From Ornithinimicrobium sp. F0845 (GTDB lineage Bacteria > Actinomycetota > Actinomycetes > Actinomycetales > Dermatophilaceae): DNA of 64,000 bases. Made by a program: the position numbers and the translations under genes. The notes below the pieces were generated by a model that did not search any database, was not told the DNA's origin, and worked only from the letters and a program-made list of their open reading frames with translations. Shown in pieces: positions 25,175 to 34,555 of the stretch. The DNA is taken from the NCBI RefSeq assembly GCF_023015765.1, contig NZ_JALKAL010000003.1, positions 124,001-188,000 on the forward strand. Direction: 5' to 3'. How positions within the stretch are numbered: position 1 is the first letter of the stretch; every line of letters starts with the position of its first letter.

Positions 25175-28100
25175 CAGCGGTCTCCTTCCAGGTCGGGCGG
25201 GGTGTCGCTCCGGGCCACCGCGGCCCGGCGCTGCTCGATCTCGGCCGGGGCGTCGGAGAGCCGCTGGTTGCCGGTCTCGGTGGTGGCGCCGGAGCGCGAC
25301 TGGTACTCGGCCACCAGACGCAGCAGCGCCTCACCGCGGGGACGACGACCGGGCTGTATGTCGCACGAGCCCACCTTGGACTCCTGGATCTGCACGTTGG
25401 GGTCCAGCACGATGCCGAGCAGGTCGTTGGCGCCGTCCCCCTCGACCACGGCGTCGCCGCCGACGCCCCAGTGGTAGGGCAGGCCGATCTGGTGGACGGT
25501 GTGGCCCTTGATCGTCAGCGGTGTCATCCGGTCGGTCACCAGCACCCGGGCCTCGATCGCGGCCCGCGGGGAGATGATCGTGGCCCACTCGCCGTTGGTC
25601 AGCCCGCGCTCCTCGGCGAGCTCGGGGGAGACCTCGCAGAACATCTCCGGCTGCAGCTCGGACAGGTAGGGCAGCCACCGGCTCATGCCGCCGGCCGTGT
25701 GGTGCTCGGTGAGCCGGTAGGTCGTGAAGACGTAGGGGTAGGCCTCGGCCCCCGGCTGGCGGCCGGACGGCGCCCACAGGTTGTCCTTGCGCGGGTAGAT
25801 GAGCCGGCTGGGGTTGCTCTGCTGGGGGTAGAGCGGGTTCGGGACGGGGGACTCCTGCGCCTCGTAGTGCGTGGGCAGCGGACCGTCCACCATGCCCTTG
25901 GGCGCGAACAGCCATCCCTTGCCGTCGGCCTGCATGATGAACGGGTCATCGCCCGCGATCGCCGCAGGACCGCCCACGTCGGGGTCGGGCCGGAACGAGG
26001 GATCGCGGTCGACCGGGAAGTCGGGCACGTCCTTGCCGACCCACCTGCGCTGGTCCGCGTCCCACCAGACGTACTTCTTGCGCTCGCTCCACGGGCGGCC
26101 CTGCGGGTCCGCCGAGGCGCGGTTGTAGAGGATCCGGCGGTTCAGTGGCCAGGCCCAGCCCCACTCGGAGGCGATCTCGTCCTGCTCCTCGGGGGGCATC
26201 CGCCGGTCGGAGCGGTTGATGCCGCCGGCGAAGACCCCGGTGTAGATCCAGCAGCCGCCCGAGGTCGACCCGTCGGCCTTCATCTGCACGAAGCTGTCGA
26301 GCAGATCCCCGGCGTTGTCGCCGGCCAGGTGGTAGCCGTTGATCTCCTTGAGCACGGCCTCGCCGTCCGGCTCGCCGTGCTCGTCGACCGGGTAGTCCCA
26401 GGTCAGGTCGAGCAGCGGGCGGTCCCGCTCGTCGGTTGACCCGGCGAGCCGCTCGCGGATCCGCTTGCCCAGGTCGTAGAAGAACTGCAGCTCGCTGCGG
26501 GCGTCGCCCGGCGGGTGGACCGCCTGGTGGCGCCACTGCAGCATCCGCTGGGTCTGGGTGAAGGTCCCCGACTTCTCCACGTGGTTGGCCGCGGGGAAGA
26601 AGAAGACCTCGGTGTCGATGTCCTCGGTGCGCAGCTCGCCGGTGGCGATCTCGGGGGAGTCCTTCCAGAAGGTCGCGGTCTCGATGAGCTGGAAGTCGCG
26701 CACCACGACCCACTTCAGGTGGGTCAGCGCCATCCGCTGCATCTTGCCGTGCGCCGACCCGACCGCCGGGTTCTGCCCCAGCACGAAGTAGCCCTCGACC
26801 TCGTCCTCGAGCATGGCCAGGGCGGTCTGGTAGGTGCCGTGCGCGCCGGTCAGCCTGGGCAGGTAGTCGTAGCAGAAGTCGTTCTCGGGCGTGGCCGCCT
26901 CACCCCACCAGGCCTTGAGCAGGCTGGCGGTGTAGGCATCGGCGTTGGTCCAGAAGCCCTTCTGCAGCGGGGAGGCGATGGAGGCCAGGTAGTCCTCCAG
27001 GGTGTCGTGCTGACCCACCATCGGCATCGGCAGGTAGCCGGGCAGGATGTTGAACAGCGTCGGGATGTCGGTGGACCCCTGGATGCTGGCGTGGCCGCGC
27101 AGCGCCATGATGCCGCCACCCGGCCGGCCCATGTTGCCCATCAGCAGCTGCAGTATGGCGGCGGTCCGTATGAACTGCGCCCCCAGGCTGTGCTGGGTCC
27201 AGCCGAGTGCGTAGGCGAAGCAGGTGGTCCGCTCCCGGCCCGAGTTCTCGGTGAGCGCGCTCGCCACCTCCTCGAACAGCTCGACCGGGATGCCACAGAC
27301 CTCCTGCACCATCTCCGGCGTGTAGCGCTCGTAGTGGCGCTTGAGGATCTGGAAGACCGAACGTGGGTGCTGCAGGGTCTCATCCCGTATGACGTTCGCG
27401 TGCGAGAGCGCTGCACCCGCGGCCCCCAGCTCGTGTCCGGCCGCCCGCGCCCGCTGCCTGGCGCCGTGCTCGTCCCCGGCGGGTTCGTCGATCTGACCCT
27501 CGGAGGAGGCCCCGCCGTCCAGGGCCTCGCCGCCGATCGAGGCACCGCCCGCGGGACCATCGCCCGCGGGACCACCGGGCTCGGGAGAGGTGCCCTCGGG
27601 AGCCTCGCGCTCGGCATACGACCAGGACGAGATGTCATAGGTGCCGGTCTCGGGGTCGAAGCCGGAGAAGATGCCACCCAGGTCCTCGGTGTCAACGAAG
27701 TCGTCGTTGATGAGCGTCGCGGCGTTGGTGTAGGAGACCACGTAGTCGTGGAAGTAGAGCTCCTTGGTCAGCACGTGGTTGATCAGGCCGCCGAGCAGCA
27801 CCACGTCGGTGCCGGCCCGCAGGGGGACGTGCGTGTCAGCGATCGCCGAGGTGCGTGTGAACCGGGGGTCGATGTGGATGACGCGCGCGCCCCGTGCCTT
27901 GGCCTCGGAGACCCACTGGAAGCCCACGGGATGGCACTCGGCCATGTTGGAGCCCTGGATGATGACGCAGTCGGCGTTGGCCATGTCCTGCAGGGACTGG
28001 GTGGCGCCGCCACGACCGAACGAGGATCCCAGACTGGGAACCGTGGAGCTGTGTCATATGCGGGCCTGGTTCTCGATCTGGATCGCCCCGGAAGCTGTGT

Positions 28101-28683
28101 ACAGCTTCTTCATGAGGTAGTTCTCCTCGTTGTCGAGGGTGGCTCCCCCGAGCGAGGCGATGCCCATCGTGCGGCGCAGGCGCCGGCCCTTGTCGTCGAG
28201 CTCCTGCCACTTGTTCTCGCGGGCCTGCAGGTAGCGGTCGGCCACCATGTCCATGGCCTTGTCCAGCTCGATGCGCTGGAACTCGGTCCCGCCGGGCGCG
28301 CGGTAGAGGACGTGCGTCTGGCGGGTGGGGGAGTTGACCAGCTGCTCGCTGGCGGCTCCCTTGGGGCACAGTCGCCCCCGGCTGACAGGGGAGTCGGGGT
28401 CGCCCTCGATCTGCACGACCTTCTCGTCCTTGACGAAGACGTTCTGGCCGCAGCCGACGGCGCAGTAGGGGCAGACGCTCTTGACGACGCGGTCGGCGGT
28501 CGTGGTGCGCGCCTCCACCTCCCGCGTGCGCCGCGAGGTCACCGCCGCCCCGCGCCCCAGGAGGTCGCCGGTGGCGAACTGCCGCAGGACGGGCCAGCCC
28601 AGGAAGGTCGAGTCCTTGGGAGCTATGTCATCCTCCACGCCGAGTGTCTGCTCACCGTAGCGGGGCCCGGGGGTTTTCGGCAC
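25174..28683 (-). CDS. fdhA: Selenocysteine-containing formate dehydrogenase, catalytic subunit
   Basis: 1169 residues counting Sec. The N-terminal [4Fe-4S] ligands are Cys71, Cys74, Cys78 and Cys106. An in-frame UGA is codon 210 (28054-28056) in NQARI-U-HSSTV, exactly where formate dehydrogenases carry Sec, followed by a SECIS-like hairpin and uninterrupted homology (SFGRGGATQS..., NADCVIIQGSNMAECHP). The molybdopterin domains follow, and the C-terminal dinucleotide domain has the QIGLPYHWG motif. A Gly/Ser/Asp-rich insert of ~90 residues lies near 355-445. No Tat signal is visible. It oxidises formate to CO2 with a Mo/W-bis-MGD cofactor. GTG start; weak Shine-Dalgarno, so the exact start is uncertain. 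Confidence 0.93.
28024..28056 (-). promoter_or_regulatory. UGA-Sec codon and SECIS-like hairpin in fdhA
   Basis: After UGA (28056-28054) come 11 nt and then GGTTCCC (28042-28036), loop AGTCT (28035-28031) and GGGATCC (28030-28024). This is a 7-bp stem with one T-T mismatch and a loop beginning 18 nt after UGA that contains GU. Bacterial SECIS elements have this spacing and a GU in the loop. Confidence 0.88.
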
Positions 28684-28714
28684 GTGGACGCGTAGACCGG
28701 GCGGGTCGCGGGCG

Positions 28715-29773
28715 TCAGGGGGTGGGGGCCGGTGCGGGCGAGGGGGTGACTTCGCCGGGGTAGACCACGCCGATCTGGCGGCGGATCTCGTCGGTCGTGG
28801 TCAGTATGCCGATCGTCTCCTCCAGCGGAAGCAGCGGCGAGTCCGTGGTCCCGTCCGCGACGAGCTGGGCCAGGTGGGCCGCGGGGTAGACGAGGCCCTC
28901 GTGGCCGAGGATCCGGCCGGGATCGGCCGTCAGGGTCGTGTGGCCGGTGCTGACCCTCAGCGGGACGGGCGTGTAGAAGTCGGCCGGCAGGTCGACCCGG
29001 GCGAGGGTGCCGATCACCTGGGCCGTGGTGTGCGTCCGCGCGGTGAGCGAGGTCGTCAGGACGGCCTCGGCCGCACCCGCGCGCAGCACGGCCCGGACGT
29101 GCTCGTCGATCCCGGCCGCGGTGAGCTGGCCCGTGGCGGTCACCTGCTCAGGTGGTCCCAGCACCAGGGAGGCGAAGGAGACCGGATAGATCCCGAGGTC
29201 GAGCAGCGCACCGCCGGCGAGGGCCGGATCGTGCAACCGCACGGCGTCCTCGGGCGGGATCCGCAGCCCGAAGTCGGCAGTGACCGAGACGACCTCGCCG
29301 AGCGCACCGTCGGTGAGCAGCTGGCGCAGCACGTCGGTCCCGGGGAGGAAGCGGGTCCACATCGCCTCCAGCGCCACGACGCCGGCGGCCGTGGCTGCGT
29401 CGGCGACCTCTCGTGCCTCGGTGGCGTTGCGGGTGAAGGCCTTCTCGACGAGGACGTGCTTGCCCGCGGCGATCGCCAGGAGCGCCTGCGCGTGGTGGTG
29501 GGAGTGGGGCGTGGCGACGTAGACCACGTCGACCTGTGGGTCGGCGACCAGTGACTCGTAGCTGGTGTGCACCCGCGGGATCTCGAACTCCGCGGCGAAC
29601 GCCTCGGCTCGTTCGGGGGAGCGAGATCCCACGGCCACGAGCTGCTGCCGGGAGTGCTTCTGCACGCTGCGCGCGAAGGCGTGGGCGATGCCTCCCGGTC
29701 CGAGGATGCCCCAGCGCAGAGGGGGCGCGAGCGAGGGGTCCGGGACGCGACTGACCGGAAGCGAGGTGATCAC
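28715..29773 (-). CDS. Gfo/Idh/MocA-family oxidoreductase
   Basis: A 352-aa NAD(P)-dependent dehydrogenase. The N-terminal Rossmann motif GILGPGGIA is followed by VYVATPHSHHHAQA and VLVEKAF (catalytic Lys of EKP/EKA type) and a C-terminal alpha/beta domain with GGALLDLGIYP. It is probably a sugar or polyol dehydrogenase; trans-1,2-dihydrobenzene-1,2-diol dehydrogenase-like proteins look similar. GTG at 29773 is chosen because TAGCGT lies 7 nt upstream and the residues after it include the normal N-terminus. It diverges from the NCS2 permease. Confidence 0.85.
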   Translation of the reverse strand: MITSLPVSRVPDPSLAPPLRWGILGPGGIAHAFARSVQKHSRQQLVAVGSRSPERAEAFAAEFEIPRVHTSYESLVADPQVDVVYVATPHSHHHAQALLAIAAGKHVLVEKAFTRNATEAREVADAATAAGVVALEAMWTRFLPGTDVLRQLLTDGALGEVVSVTADFGLRIPPEDAVRLHDPALAGGALLDLGIYPVSFASLVLGPPEQVTATGQLTAAGIDEHVRAVLRAGAAEAVLTTSLTARTHTTAQVIGTLARVDLPADFYTPVPLRVSTGHTTLTADPGRILGHEGLVYPAAHLAQLVADGTTDSPLLPLEETIGILTTTDEIRRQIGVVYPGEVTPSPAPAPTP

Positions 29774-29780
29774 GCGCGCA

Positions 29781-29786
29781 ACGCTA
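29781..29786 (-). promoter_or_regulatory. -10 box of a leaderless promoter
   Basis: TAGCGT on the minus strand, 7 nt before the GTG at 29773. Confidence 0.5.
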
Positions 29787-29820
29787 GACCGGGTTCCGCG
29801 TCGGGCAGGCCAGGCGACCT

Positions 29821-29873
29821 GCAAAACCACTACCAAAATGCGTGGCGGGCCTACAAAACCACTATCAAAATGG
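29821..29873 (+). repeat. Dimeric 32-bp-period repeat, copy C (upstream of permease)
   Basis: GCAAAACCACTACCAAAATG (29821) and ACAAAACCACTATCAAAATG (29853) start exactly 32 bp apart, with the 12-bp spacer CGTGGCGGGCCT. Layout and ends match copies A and B, but the middle reads ACTAYC instead of TCCCCA. Here the element is intergenic, about 90 nt upstream of the permease start, and could act as a regulatory site. Confidence 0.8.
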
Positions 29874-29962
29874 GGGATAGGATCACGCGGGCTGACCCCT
29901 CCAACCCGGCCCACGGCATACGAACGGCGTTGCCGTCACCCACGACTGCTGAGGAGACCCGC

Positions 29963-31375
29963 GTGAGCCTGTGGCGCGTGCACGGTAACGGATATCGCAT
30001 CGAGCCCGGCCAGGTGGTGGCCCCTGGGGAGCGGCTGGCCTGGGCGCCCACCATCGGGATCGGGATGCAGCACGTCGTCGCCATGTTCGGCGCGACCTTC
30101 CTGGTGCCGCTGATCACCGGCTTCCCGCCGAGCACGACGCTGCTGTTCAGCGGTGTCGGCACGCTGCTCTTCCTGCTCATCACCGGCAACCGGGTGCCGT
30201 CCTACCTCGGCTCGTCCTTCGCCTTCCTCGCCCCGATCGCCGCCGCCCAGACCCAGCACGGGCCGGCCGGTGCGCTCGGCGGCATCGTCATGGCGGGTGC
30301 GGCGCTGTTCCTCATCGGCCTCATCGTGCAGGCGGTCGGGCACGGGTGGATCAGCCGCCTGATGCCGCCCATGGTGACCGGCGCGATCGTCGCCCTGATC
30401 GGCCTCAACCTCGCGCCCGCTGCCTGGAACAACGTCAAGGAGGCGCCCACCACCGCCTTCGCGACGCTGCTGGCGATCGTCCTCTGCACGGTGCTCTTCC
30501 GCGGTCTGCTGGGTCGCCTGTCGATCCTGCTGGGTGTGCTCGTCGGGTATGCCGTGGCTGCCGTCCGCGGGGAGGTGGACACCGGCGCGATCGGCGAGGC
30601 GGGCTGGTTCGGGGCGCCGGAGTTCATGGCACCGGAGATCCACTGGAACGTCGTCGGGCTCTTCCTGCCGGTGGTGCTCGTGCTGGTCGCCGAGAACATC
30701 GGGCACGTGAAGTCTGTGGCCCAGATGACCGACAACTCCTCCGAGGCGCTGGACCCCTATCTCGGCCGCACGCTGATGGCCGACGGCCTGGCCACCACGC
30801 TCGCCGGTGCCGGTGGTGGGTCGGGGACGACGACCTATGCCGAGAACATCGGGGTCATGGCGGCGACCAAGGTCTACTCGACCGCCGCCTACTGGGTCGC
30901 CGGACTCACCGCGGTCGGGCTGGCCTTCCTGCCCAAGTTCGGTGCCGCGATCCAGACCGTCCCCGTGGGGGTGCTCGGCGGTGCGGCGACGGTGCTCTAC
31001 GGCATGATCGGCGTGCTCGGCTTCCGGATCTGGGTCGAGCACCGGGTCGACTTCGGCAACCCGATCAACCTGACCACCGGTGCGGTGTCGCTCATCGTGG
31101 GCATCGCCAACTACAGCTGGACCGCCGGTGACCTGGTCTTCGAGGGCATCGCGCTGGGGACGGCCGCCGCCCTGATCCTCTACCACGGCATGAATGCCAT
31201 CAACAGGTTGACCGGCGCGGTCGCCAGCGAGGGCGACCACCTGCAGGTCGGTGGCCCCACCAACCCCGAGCCGGAGTTCGCGCGGCCCAGCTGGCAGGAC
31301 CCGGCACAGCACGATCCGACCCTGCAGGATCTGGGCCAGCATGATCCGACCGGACAGAACCCCCACCCCCGGTGA
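29963..31375 (+). CDS. Uracil/xanthine permease (NCS2 family)
   Basis: A 470-aa NCS2 (UraA-type) nucleobase:H+ symporter with about 12-14 membrane segments: MQHVVAMFGATFLVP, AENIGHVKSVAQM (substrate-site Glu) and GGGSGTTTYAENIGVMA are family hallmarks. UraA-like uracil transport is most likely; xanthine or uric acid is possible. The C-terminal tail carries two Gln/Asp/His/Pro repeats (QDPAQHDPT, QDLGQHDPT). GTG start with GAGGAG 6 nt upstream. Confidence 0.9.
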   Translation: MSLWRVHGNGYRIEPGQVVAPGERLAWAPTIGIGMQHVVAMFGATFLVPLITGFPPSTTLLFSGVGTLLFLLITGNRVPSYLGSSFAFLAPIAAAQTQHGPAGALGGIVMAGAALFLIGLIVQAVGHGWISRLMPPMVTGAIVALIGLNLAPAAWNNVKEAPTTAFATLLAIVLCTVLFRGLLGRLSILLGVLVGYAVAAVRGEVDTGAIGEAGWFGAPEFMAPEIHWNVVGLFLPVVLVLVAENIGHVKSVAQMTDNSSEALDPYLGRTLMADGLATTLAGAGGGSGTTTYAENIGVMAATKVYSTAAYWVAGLTAVGLAFLPKFGAAIQTVPVGVLGGAATVLYGMIGVLGFRIWVEHRVDFGNPINLTTGAVSLIVGIANYSWTAGDLVFEGIALGTAAALILYHGMNAINRLTGAVASEGDHLQVGGPTNPEPEFARPSWQDPAQHDPTLQDLGQHDPTGQNPHPR

Positions 31376-31447
31376 CCCGAGTGCTCACCGGCGTGGCCAG
31401 GAGGGGCCGGCTCACGGCATACTGGCTGGCTCACGCGGGAGAGGGGC

Positions 31448-32032
31448 ATGCCCGATGACACGGCGACCAGGTGGATGGAGCGCTGCCGGTGAGGCGGCCC
31501 GGGCGACTCGGACGCGTCGTTCCCACCGGTGACCCGTGACGACCTGCTCGACGCACTCTGGGAGATCGCCGACCTGGACGGCGAGAGACCCGAGGTCGAC
31601 CTGATCCGCGAGGTCGGTGACGACGCGTGGCTCGCCGTGCACGTGGAGTGCCTGACGCAGGCTGGCTTCCCTCCCACGAGCAACGACGACCAGGCGGTGC
31701 GGTGGGACACCCCGGCCGAGCAGTCAGACGCGTTTGCTCTCGCGGAGTTCACCTGCGCCGCGCAGTATCCGCGGCTGATGGCCTATCAGCAGCCCTACTC
31801 CGCCGAGCAACTGGCCCTCATGTACGACTGGATGGTCGAGGAGACCATCCCGTGCCTGGCCGGCGAGGGTTACGAGGTCACGGACGTGATCTCGCTGGAA
31901 GCCTTCCGCGCGAGCTATGCGCCAGAGTCCGGCTTCTGGACGCCTGATGCTGGGGTTCCGGGCGGGGTTCCGCTCGCGATCCAGGGCAGGTGCCCTCACA
32001 TGCCACCGCAGGAAGTTCTCTACGGGGAGTAG
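31448..32032 (+). pseudogene. Degenerate member of the 15877/16492 lipoprotein-like family
   Basis: ATG (31448) with GGAGAGGGG upstream opens a frame stopped by TGA at codon 15 (31490-31492). The same frame then runs open to 32032 for 180 codons. That part aligns with the mature domain at 16693-17151: MYDWMVEETIPCLAGEGYEV against LYDYWVAEFLPCLASNGFEV. No signal peptide precedes it, so the export region may have been lost. The GTG at 31529 could rescue a shorter cytoplasmic protein but has no Shine-Dalgarno. Function unknown. Confidence 0.55.
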
Positions 32033-32106
32033 ACGTGAGGTCGTCCGCCCGGCCAGACGGCGCCCTCCCCGACCCGTCTGCGTCTGGCCGCAGCCTCTGA
32101 TGCGGT

Positions 32107-32577
32107 TCACCGTGCCGCGCGCAGCTGCTCCACCAGGATGTCGCCGTGGCCGGCGTGCCGGGCCAGCTCGGCGATCAGGTGCCCGTAGAGGTAGCGCAGG
32201 CTCAGCCGCCCGTGCGGTCCGGAGAACTGTGCGTCGAGCTCGTGGGCTGAGGCGATGCGCCGCGACTCCTCGCACGCGGCCCGATAGTCCTGCAGCACGG
32301 AGGCGATGGTGTGCTCGTCGGTGACCAGAAAGCTCTCGTCGACCGTCTCGGGGATGCCGACCTCGACCCGCGAGAGGCCCTGCACCCGGTGGTGGAACCA
32401 GACCTTCTCCACGTAGGTGGCGTGCGTGACCAGACCCAGCGGTGTCGTGAGTGAGGGCACCAGCCGGCGGCGGGCCTCCTCCTCGCTGAGTCCGTCGAGC
32501 AGCGTTGCGATCGCCTCGCGCTGCGTGTCGACGAAACCCTCGAGGACGGCACGCTCGTCGGCGGTGTAGAAGGCCAC
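32107..32577 (-). CDS. DinB/DUF664-family protein
   Basis: A 156-aa four-helix DinB-superfamily protein. Helical segments with HATYVEKVWFHHRV (first metal His) and RYLYGHLIAELARHAGHGDILVEQL (terminal His pair) match the metal-binding DUF664 group, which includes mycothiol/bacillithiol-dependent transferase-like proteins. The enzymatic role is unknown. The GTG start is supported by TAGTCT 6 nt upstream. Confidence 0.8.
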   Translation of the reverse strand: MAFYTADERAVLEGFVDTQREAIATLLDGLSEEEARRRLVPSLTTPLGLVTHATYVEKVWFHHRVQGLSRVEVGIPETVDESFLVTDEHTIASVLQDYRAACEESRRIASAHELDAQFSGPHGRLSLRYLYGHLIAELARHAGHGDILVEQLRAAR

Positions 32578-32583
32578 GCGGAC

Positions 32584-32589
32584 AGACTA
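32584..32589 (-). promoter_or_regulatory. -10 box of a leaderless promoter
   Basis: TAGTCT on the minus strand, 6 nt before the GTG at 32577. Confidence 0.55.
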
Positions 32590-32690
32590 GTCAGACCGAC
32601 GATCCGTCCCGCCGGGGCAGGACGTGTCGCGCGATTAGTGTCGGCACCCGACCGGCGAGTGGCGGCTGAGGGCGACGACCCGGCCCCCGG

Positions 32691-32696
32691 CATACT
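32691..32696 (+). promoter_or_regulatory. -10 box of a leaderless promoter
   Basis: CATACT, within a CGGCATAC octamer, ends 6 nt before the ATG at 32703. The same layout occurs at 57235 and, with GACATACT, at 54136. Confidence 0.5.
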
Positions 32697-32702
32697 GACC
32701 TC

Positions 32703-33287
32703 ATGACTGACTCGCCCGATCACCGGCCGGATGCACCGATGAGTGCCGGGCAGACCAGGCCCTCCGGCGGACTGGTGCTGCCATTGGGGGACCGGGTGCC
32801 CGACATCCATCCGGACGCCTGGCTGGCGCCGCAGAGTGTGGTCTCAGGGCGGGTGCGGATCGGTGCCGGGAGCAGCATCTGGTACGGCGCGTCCGTGCGC
32901 GCGGACGCCGAGGACATCACCATCGGGCAGAACTCCAACCTCCAGGACAACGCGGTCATCCATGCGGATGTGGGCTTCCCGGCGGTGGTGGGCGACGACG
33001 TCTCGGTCGGGCACGCCGCGGTCCTGCACGGGTGCACCGTCGGGGAGGGGACCATCGTCGGCATGGGGTCGGTCGTCCTCAACGGTGCCGTGATCGGTGC
33101 CGGGAGCCTCGTGGCCGCTGGTGCCGTGGTGCTCGAGGGCACGCAGGTGCCGCCCGGCTCGCTCGTCGCGGGCGTTCCGGCCAAGGTCCGTCGGGCGCTG
33201 ACCGAGGAGGAGCGCGCGGGCCTGCGGGAGTCGATCGGCCACTACCCGAGTCTGGCCGCCATGCACCGCGAGGCGCTCTCCGACTGA
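32703..33287 (+). CDS. Gamma-carbonic anhydrase-like hexapeptide-repeat protein
   Basis: A 194-aa left-handed beta-helix protein with about seven hexapeptide turns (VRIGAGSSIWYGASVRAD, NLQDNAVIHAD, VSVGHAAVLHGC). His residues in IHAD, VGHAA and VLHG are placed like the Zn ligands of gamma-carbonic anhydrases (YrdA/PaaY type). It may hydrate CO2 or act on thioesters. The first 25 residues are a variable extension. Confidence 0.85.
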   Translation: MTDSPDHRPDAPMSAGQTRPSGGLVLPLGDRVPDIHPDAWLAPQSVVSGRVRIGAGSSIWYGASVRADAEDITIGQNSNLQDNAVIHADVGFPAVVGDDVSVGHAAVLHGCTVGEGTIVGMGSVVLNGAVIGAGSLVAAGAVVLEGTQVPPGSLVAGVPAKVRRALTEEERAGLRESIGHYPSLAAMHREALSD

Positions 33288-33412
33288 CTGCGGCCCTGTC
33301 GGACAGCACCGGTGGGAGCGGTGGTGACCGTGCCCGGTCCACGCCGACCGCTCGGGCACCCCCGTGCCCGACGCCCGGCAGCACCGGGCGGGTGACCCCT
33401 CGGGTGCTGAGC

Positions 33413-33418
33413 TACGTT
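33413..33418 (+). promoter_or_regulatory. -10 box of a leaderless promoter
   Basis: TACGTT, 6 nt before the GTG at 33425. Confidence 0.5.
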
Positions 33419-33424
33419 GAGGGC

Positions 33425-34198
33425 GTGGACACGGACGAGGTGCTGGCCCTGCTGCAGGAGGTGGCCGAGGAGGTCATCAACCCCCGGTTCCGGGCTCTCG
33501 CCGACCACCAGGTCCTGGAGAAGAACCCGGGCGACCTGGTCACCGTCGCCGACCGGGAGGCCGAGGTCCTCATCACCCGCAGGCTGCGGGAGGCCTACCC
33601 GGAGGCCGTGGTGCTGGGCGAGGAGCACTTCGAGGAGAACCCTGACGTCCTGACCGCCTATGCCGCGGCTCCGCACGCCTTCACCGTCGACCCGATCGAC
33701 GGCACCAAGAACTTCGTCAGGGGCAGCAAGGACCACGGGGTGATGGTGGCCGAGCTCCGGGGACCACACGTGGTACGGAGCTGGATCTGGCAGCCGCAGC
33801 ACCAGGTGGCCTACGTCGCCGAGCAGGGCGCCGGCGCCTTCCGTAACGGGGAGCGCCTCACCCGGCCGTCGGTGGCCAGTCCGGCGGAGCCCCGGGGCGT
33901 GACCTCGTATCGCAAGTGGATCGGCACGAGCCTGGGGGAGTTCCCGCCGATGGAACTCACCTGGGTCTGCTGCGCCGTCGACTACCCCATGCTCGTGCAG
34001 GGGGCCGCAGACTACATCGTCTACCGGGGGCGGCAGCCGTGGGACCACGCGCCGGGATCGCTGCTGGTCAGCGAGGCGGGCGGTTTCCTGGGCACCTTCG
34101 ACGGCGAGGCCTACGACGCCAGGACGATTCCTGCGCGGGGGATCGTGGGTGCCGCCAGCCGGGAGCTGTATGACGTGCTGGTGCCCCTGATCCCGTAG
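33425..34198 (+). CDS. Inositol monophosphatase-family phosphatase
   Basis: A 257-aa Mg2+-dependent phosphatase with the family motifs GEEHFEE, DPIDGTKNF (metal ligands) and a C-terminal PWDHAPG (WDxAxG). Actinobacterial homologues include histidinol-phosphatase HisN, so either histidinol phosphate or inositol phosphate is a plausible substrate. The GTG at 33425 is preferred because of the -10 spacing and because it gives the usual N-terminal helix (EVLALLQEVAEEVI). Confidence 0.85.
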   Translation: MDTDEVLALLQEVAEEVINPRFRALADHQVLEKNPGDLVTVADREAEVLITRRLREAYPEAVVLGEEHFEENPDVLTAYAAAPHAFTVDPIDGTKNFVRGSKDHGVMVAELRGPHVVRSWIWQPQHQVAYVAEQGAGAFRNGERLTRPSVASPAEPRGVTSYRKWIGTSLGEFPPMELTWVCCAVDYPMLVQGAADYIVYRGRQPWDHAPGSLLVSEAGGFLGTFDGEAYDARTIPARGIVGAASRELYDVLVPLIP

Positions 34199-34216
34199 GG
34201 GGTTCGTCGCGCGACG

Positions 34217-34455
34217 CGGTGCTCCTCTGTGTGTCGAGCGGTGGGCTTGGCGAGCACGAACGCGACCTGCTGCGGCGACGGCCACGGCACCCGGCGCCCG
34301 CCCGCCGTCTTCGATCGCCCTTTGGTTCTTGAGGCCGACTGCAGCCAGCCCGAGGATCACGTAGGCGCTCGAAGACGCCTGGGTGGGGCTGACGGTCCGC
34401 GACACGACGCCGGGGCTGACGGTCCGCGACACGACGCGATGCACGCGCTCGGTAG
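34217..34455 (+). repeat. 3'-flank inverted-repeat element, copy 2
   Basis: The core at 34307-34376 has arms GTCTTCGATCGCC / GGCGCTCGAAGAC (one mismatch) and the loop block GACTGCAGCCAGCCCGAGGA. It begins 108 nt after the stop of the phosphatase gene, on its strand. The flanking blocks CTCTGTGTGTC (34217-34242) and ACGCGCTCGGT (34442-34453) match copy 1. A 27-bp tandem duplication (GGGGCTGACGGTCCGCGACA...) occupies 34385-34438. The rest of the 405-bp gap 34199-34604 holds the promoter and operator listed separately; no gene is seen. Confidence 0.8.
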
Positions 34456-34519
34456 GGCGGGCGGCGCGCCACAAGGACGCTCGGGTGTGCGTCGTGACCA
34501 CATCGTGACCTGTGTCGCG

Positions 34520-34548
34520 TTGACTTCCCACGGCCCCGCCGTTAGCGT
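34520..34548 (+). promoter_or_regulatory. Promoter of the nine-gene operon
   Basis: -35 TTGACT (34520-34525), a 17-bp spacer, and -10 TAGCGT (34543-34548). This is the best sigma70-type promoter in the window. The predicted start falls near 34555, right at the inverted repeat. Confidence 0.65.
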
Positions 34549-34555
34549 TTCGCCG

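Noticed and set aside
29874-29962. Purine or PreQ1-type riboswitch before the NCS2 permease
   Set aside because: No conserved aptamer core is visible. Only the dimeric repeat and a CGGCATAC octamer lie in this leader.
31490-31492. In-frame TGA of the gene at 31448 as a second selenocysteine codon
   Set aside because: The organism decodes UGA, but no hairpin with a GU loop sits at SECIS distance, the site is near the N-terminus of a protein outside known selenoprotein families, and paralogues are also broken.
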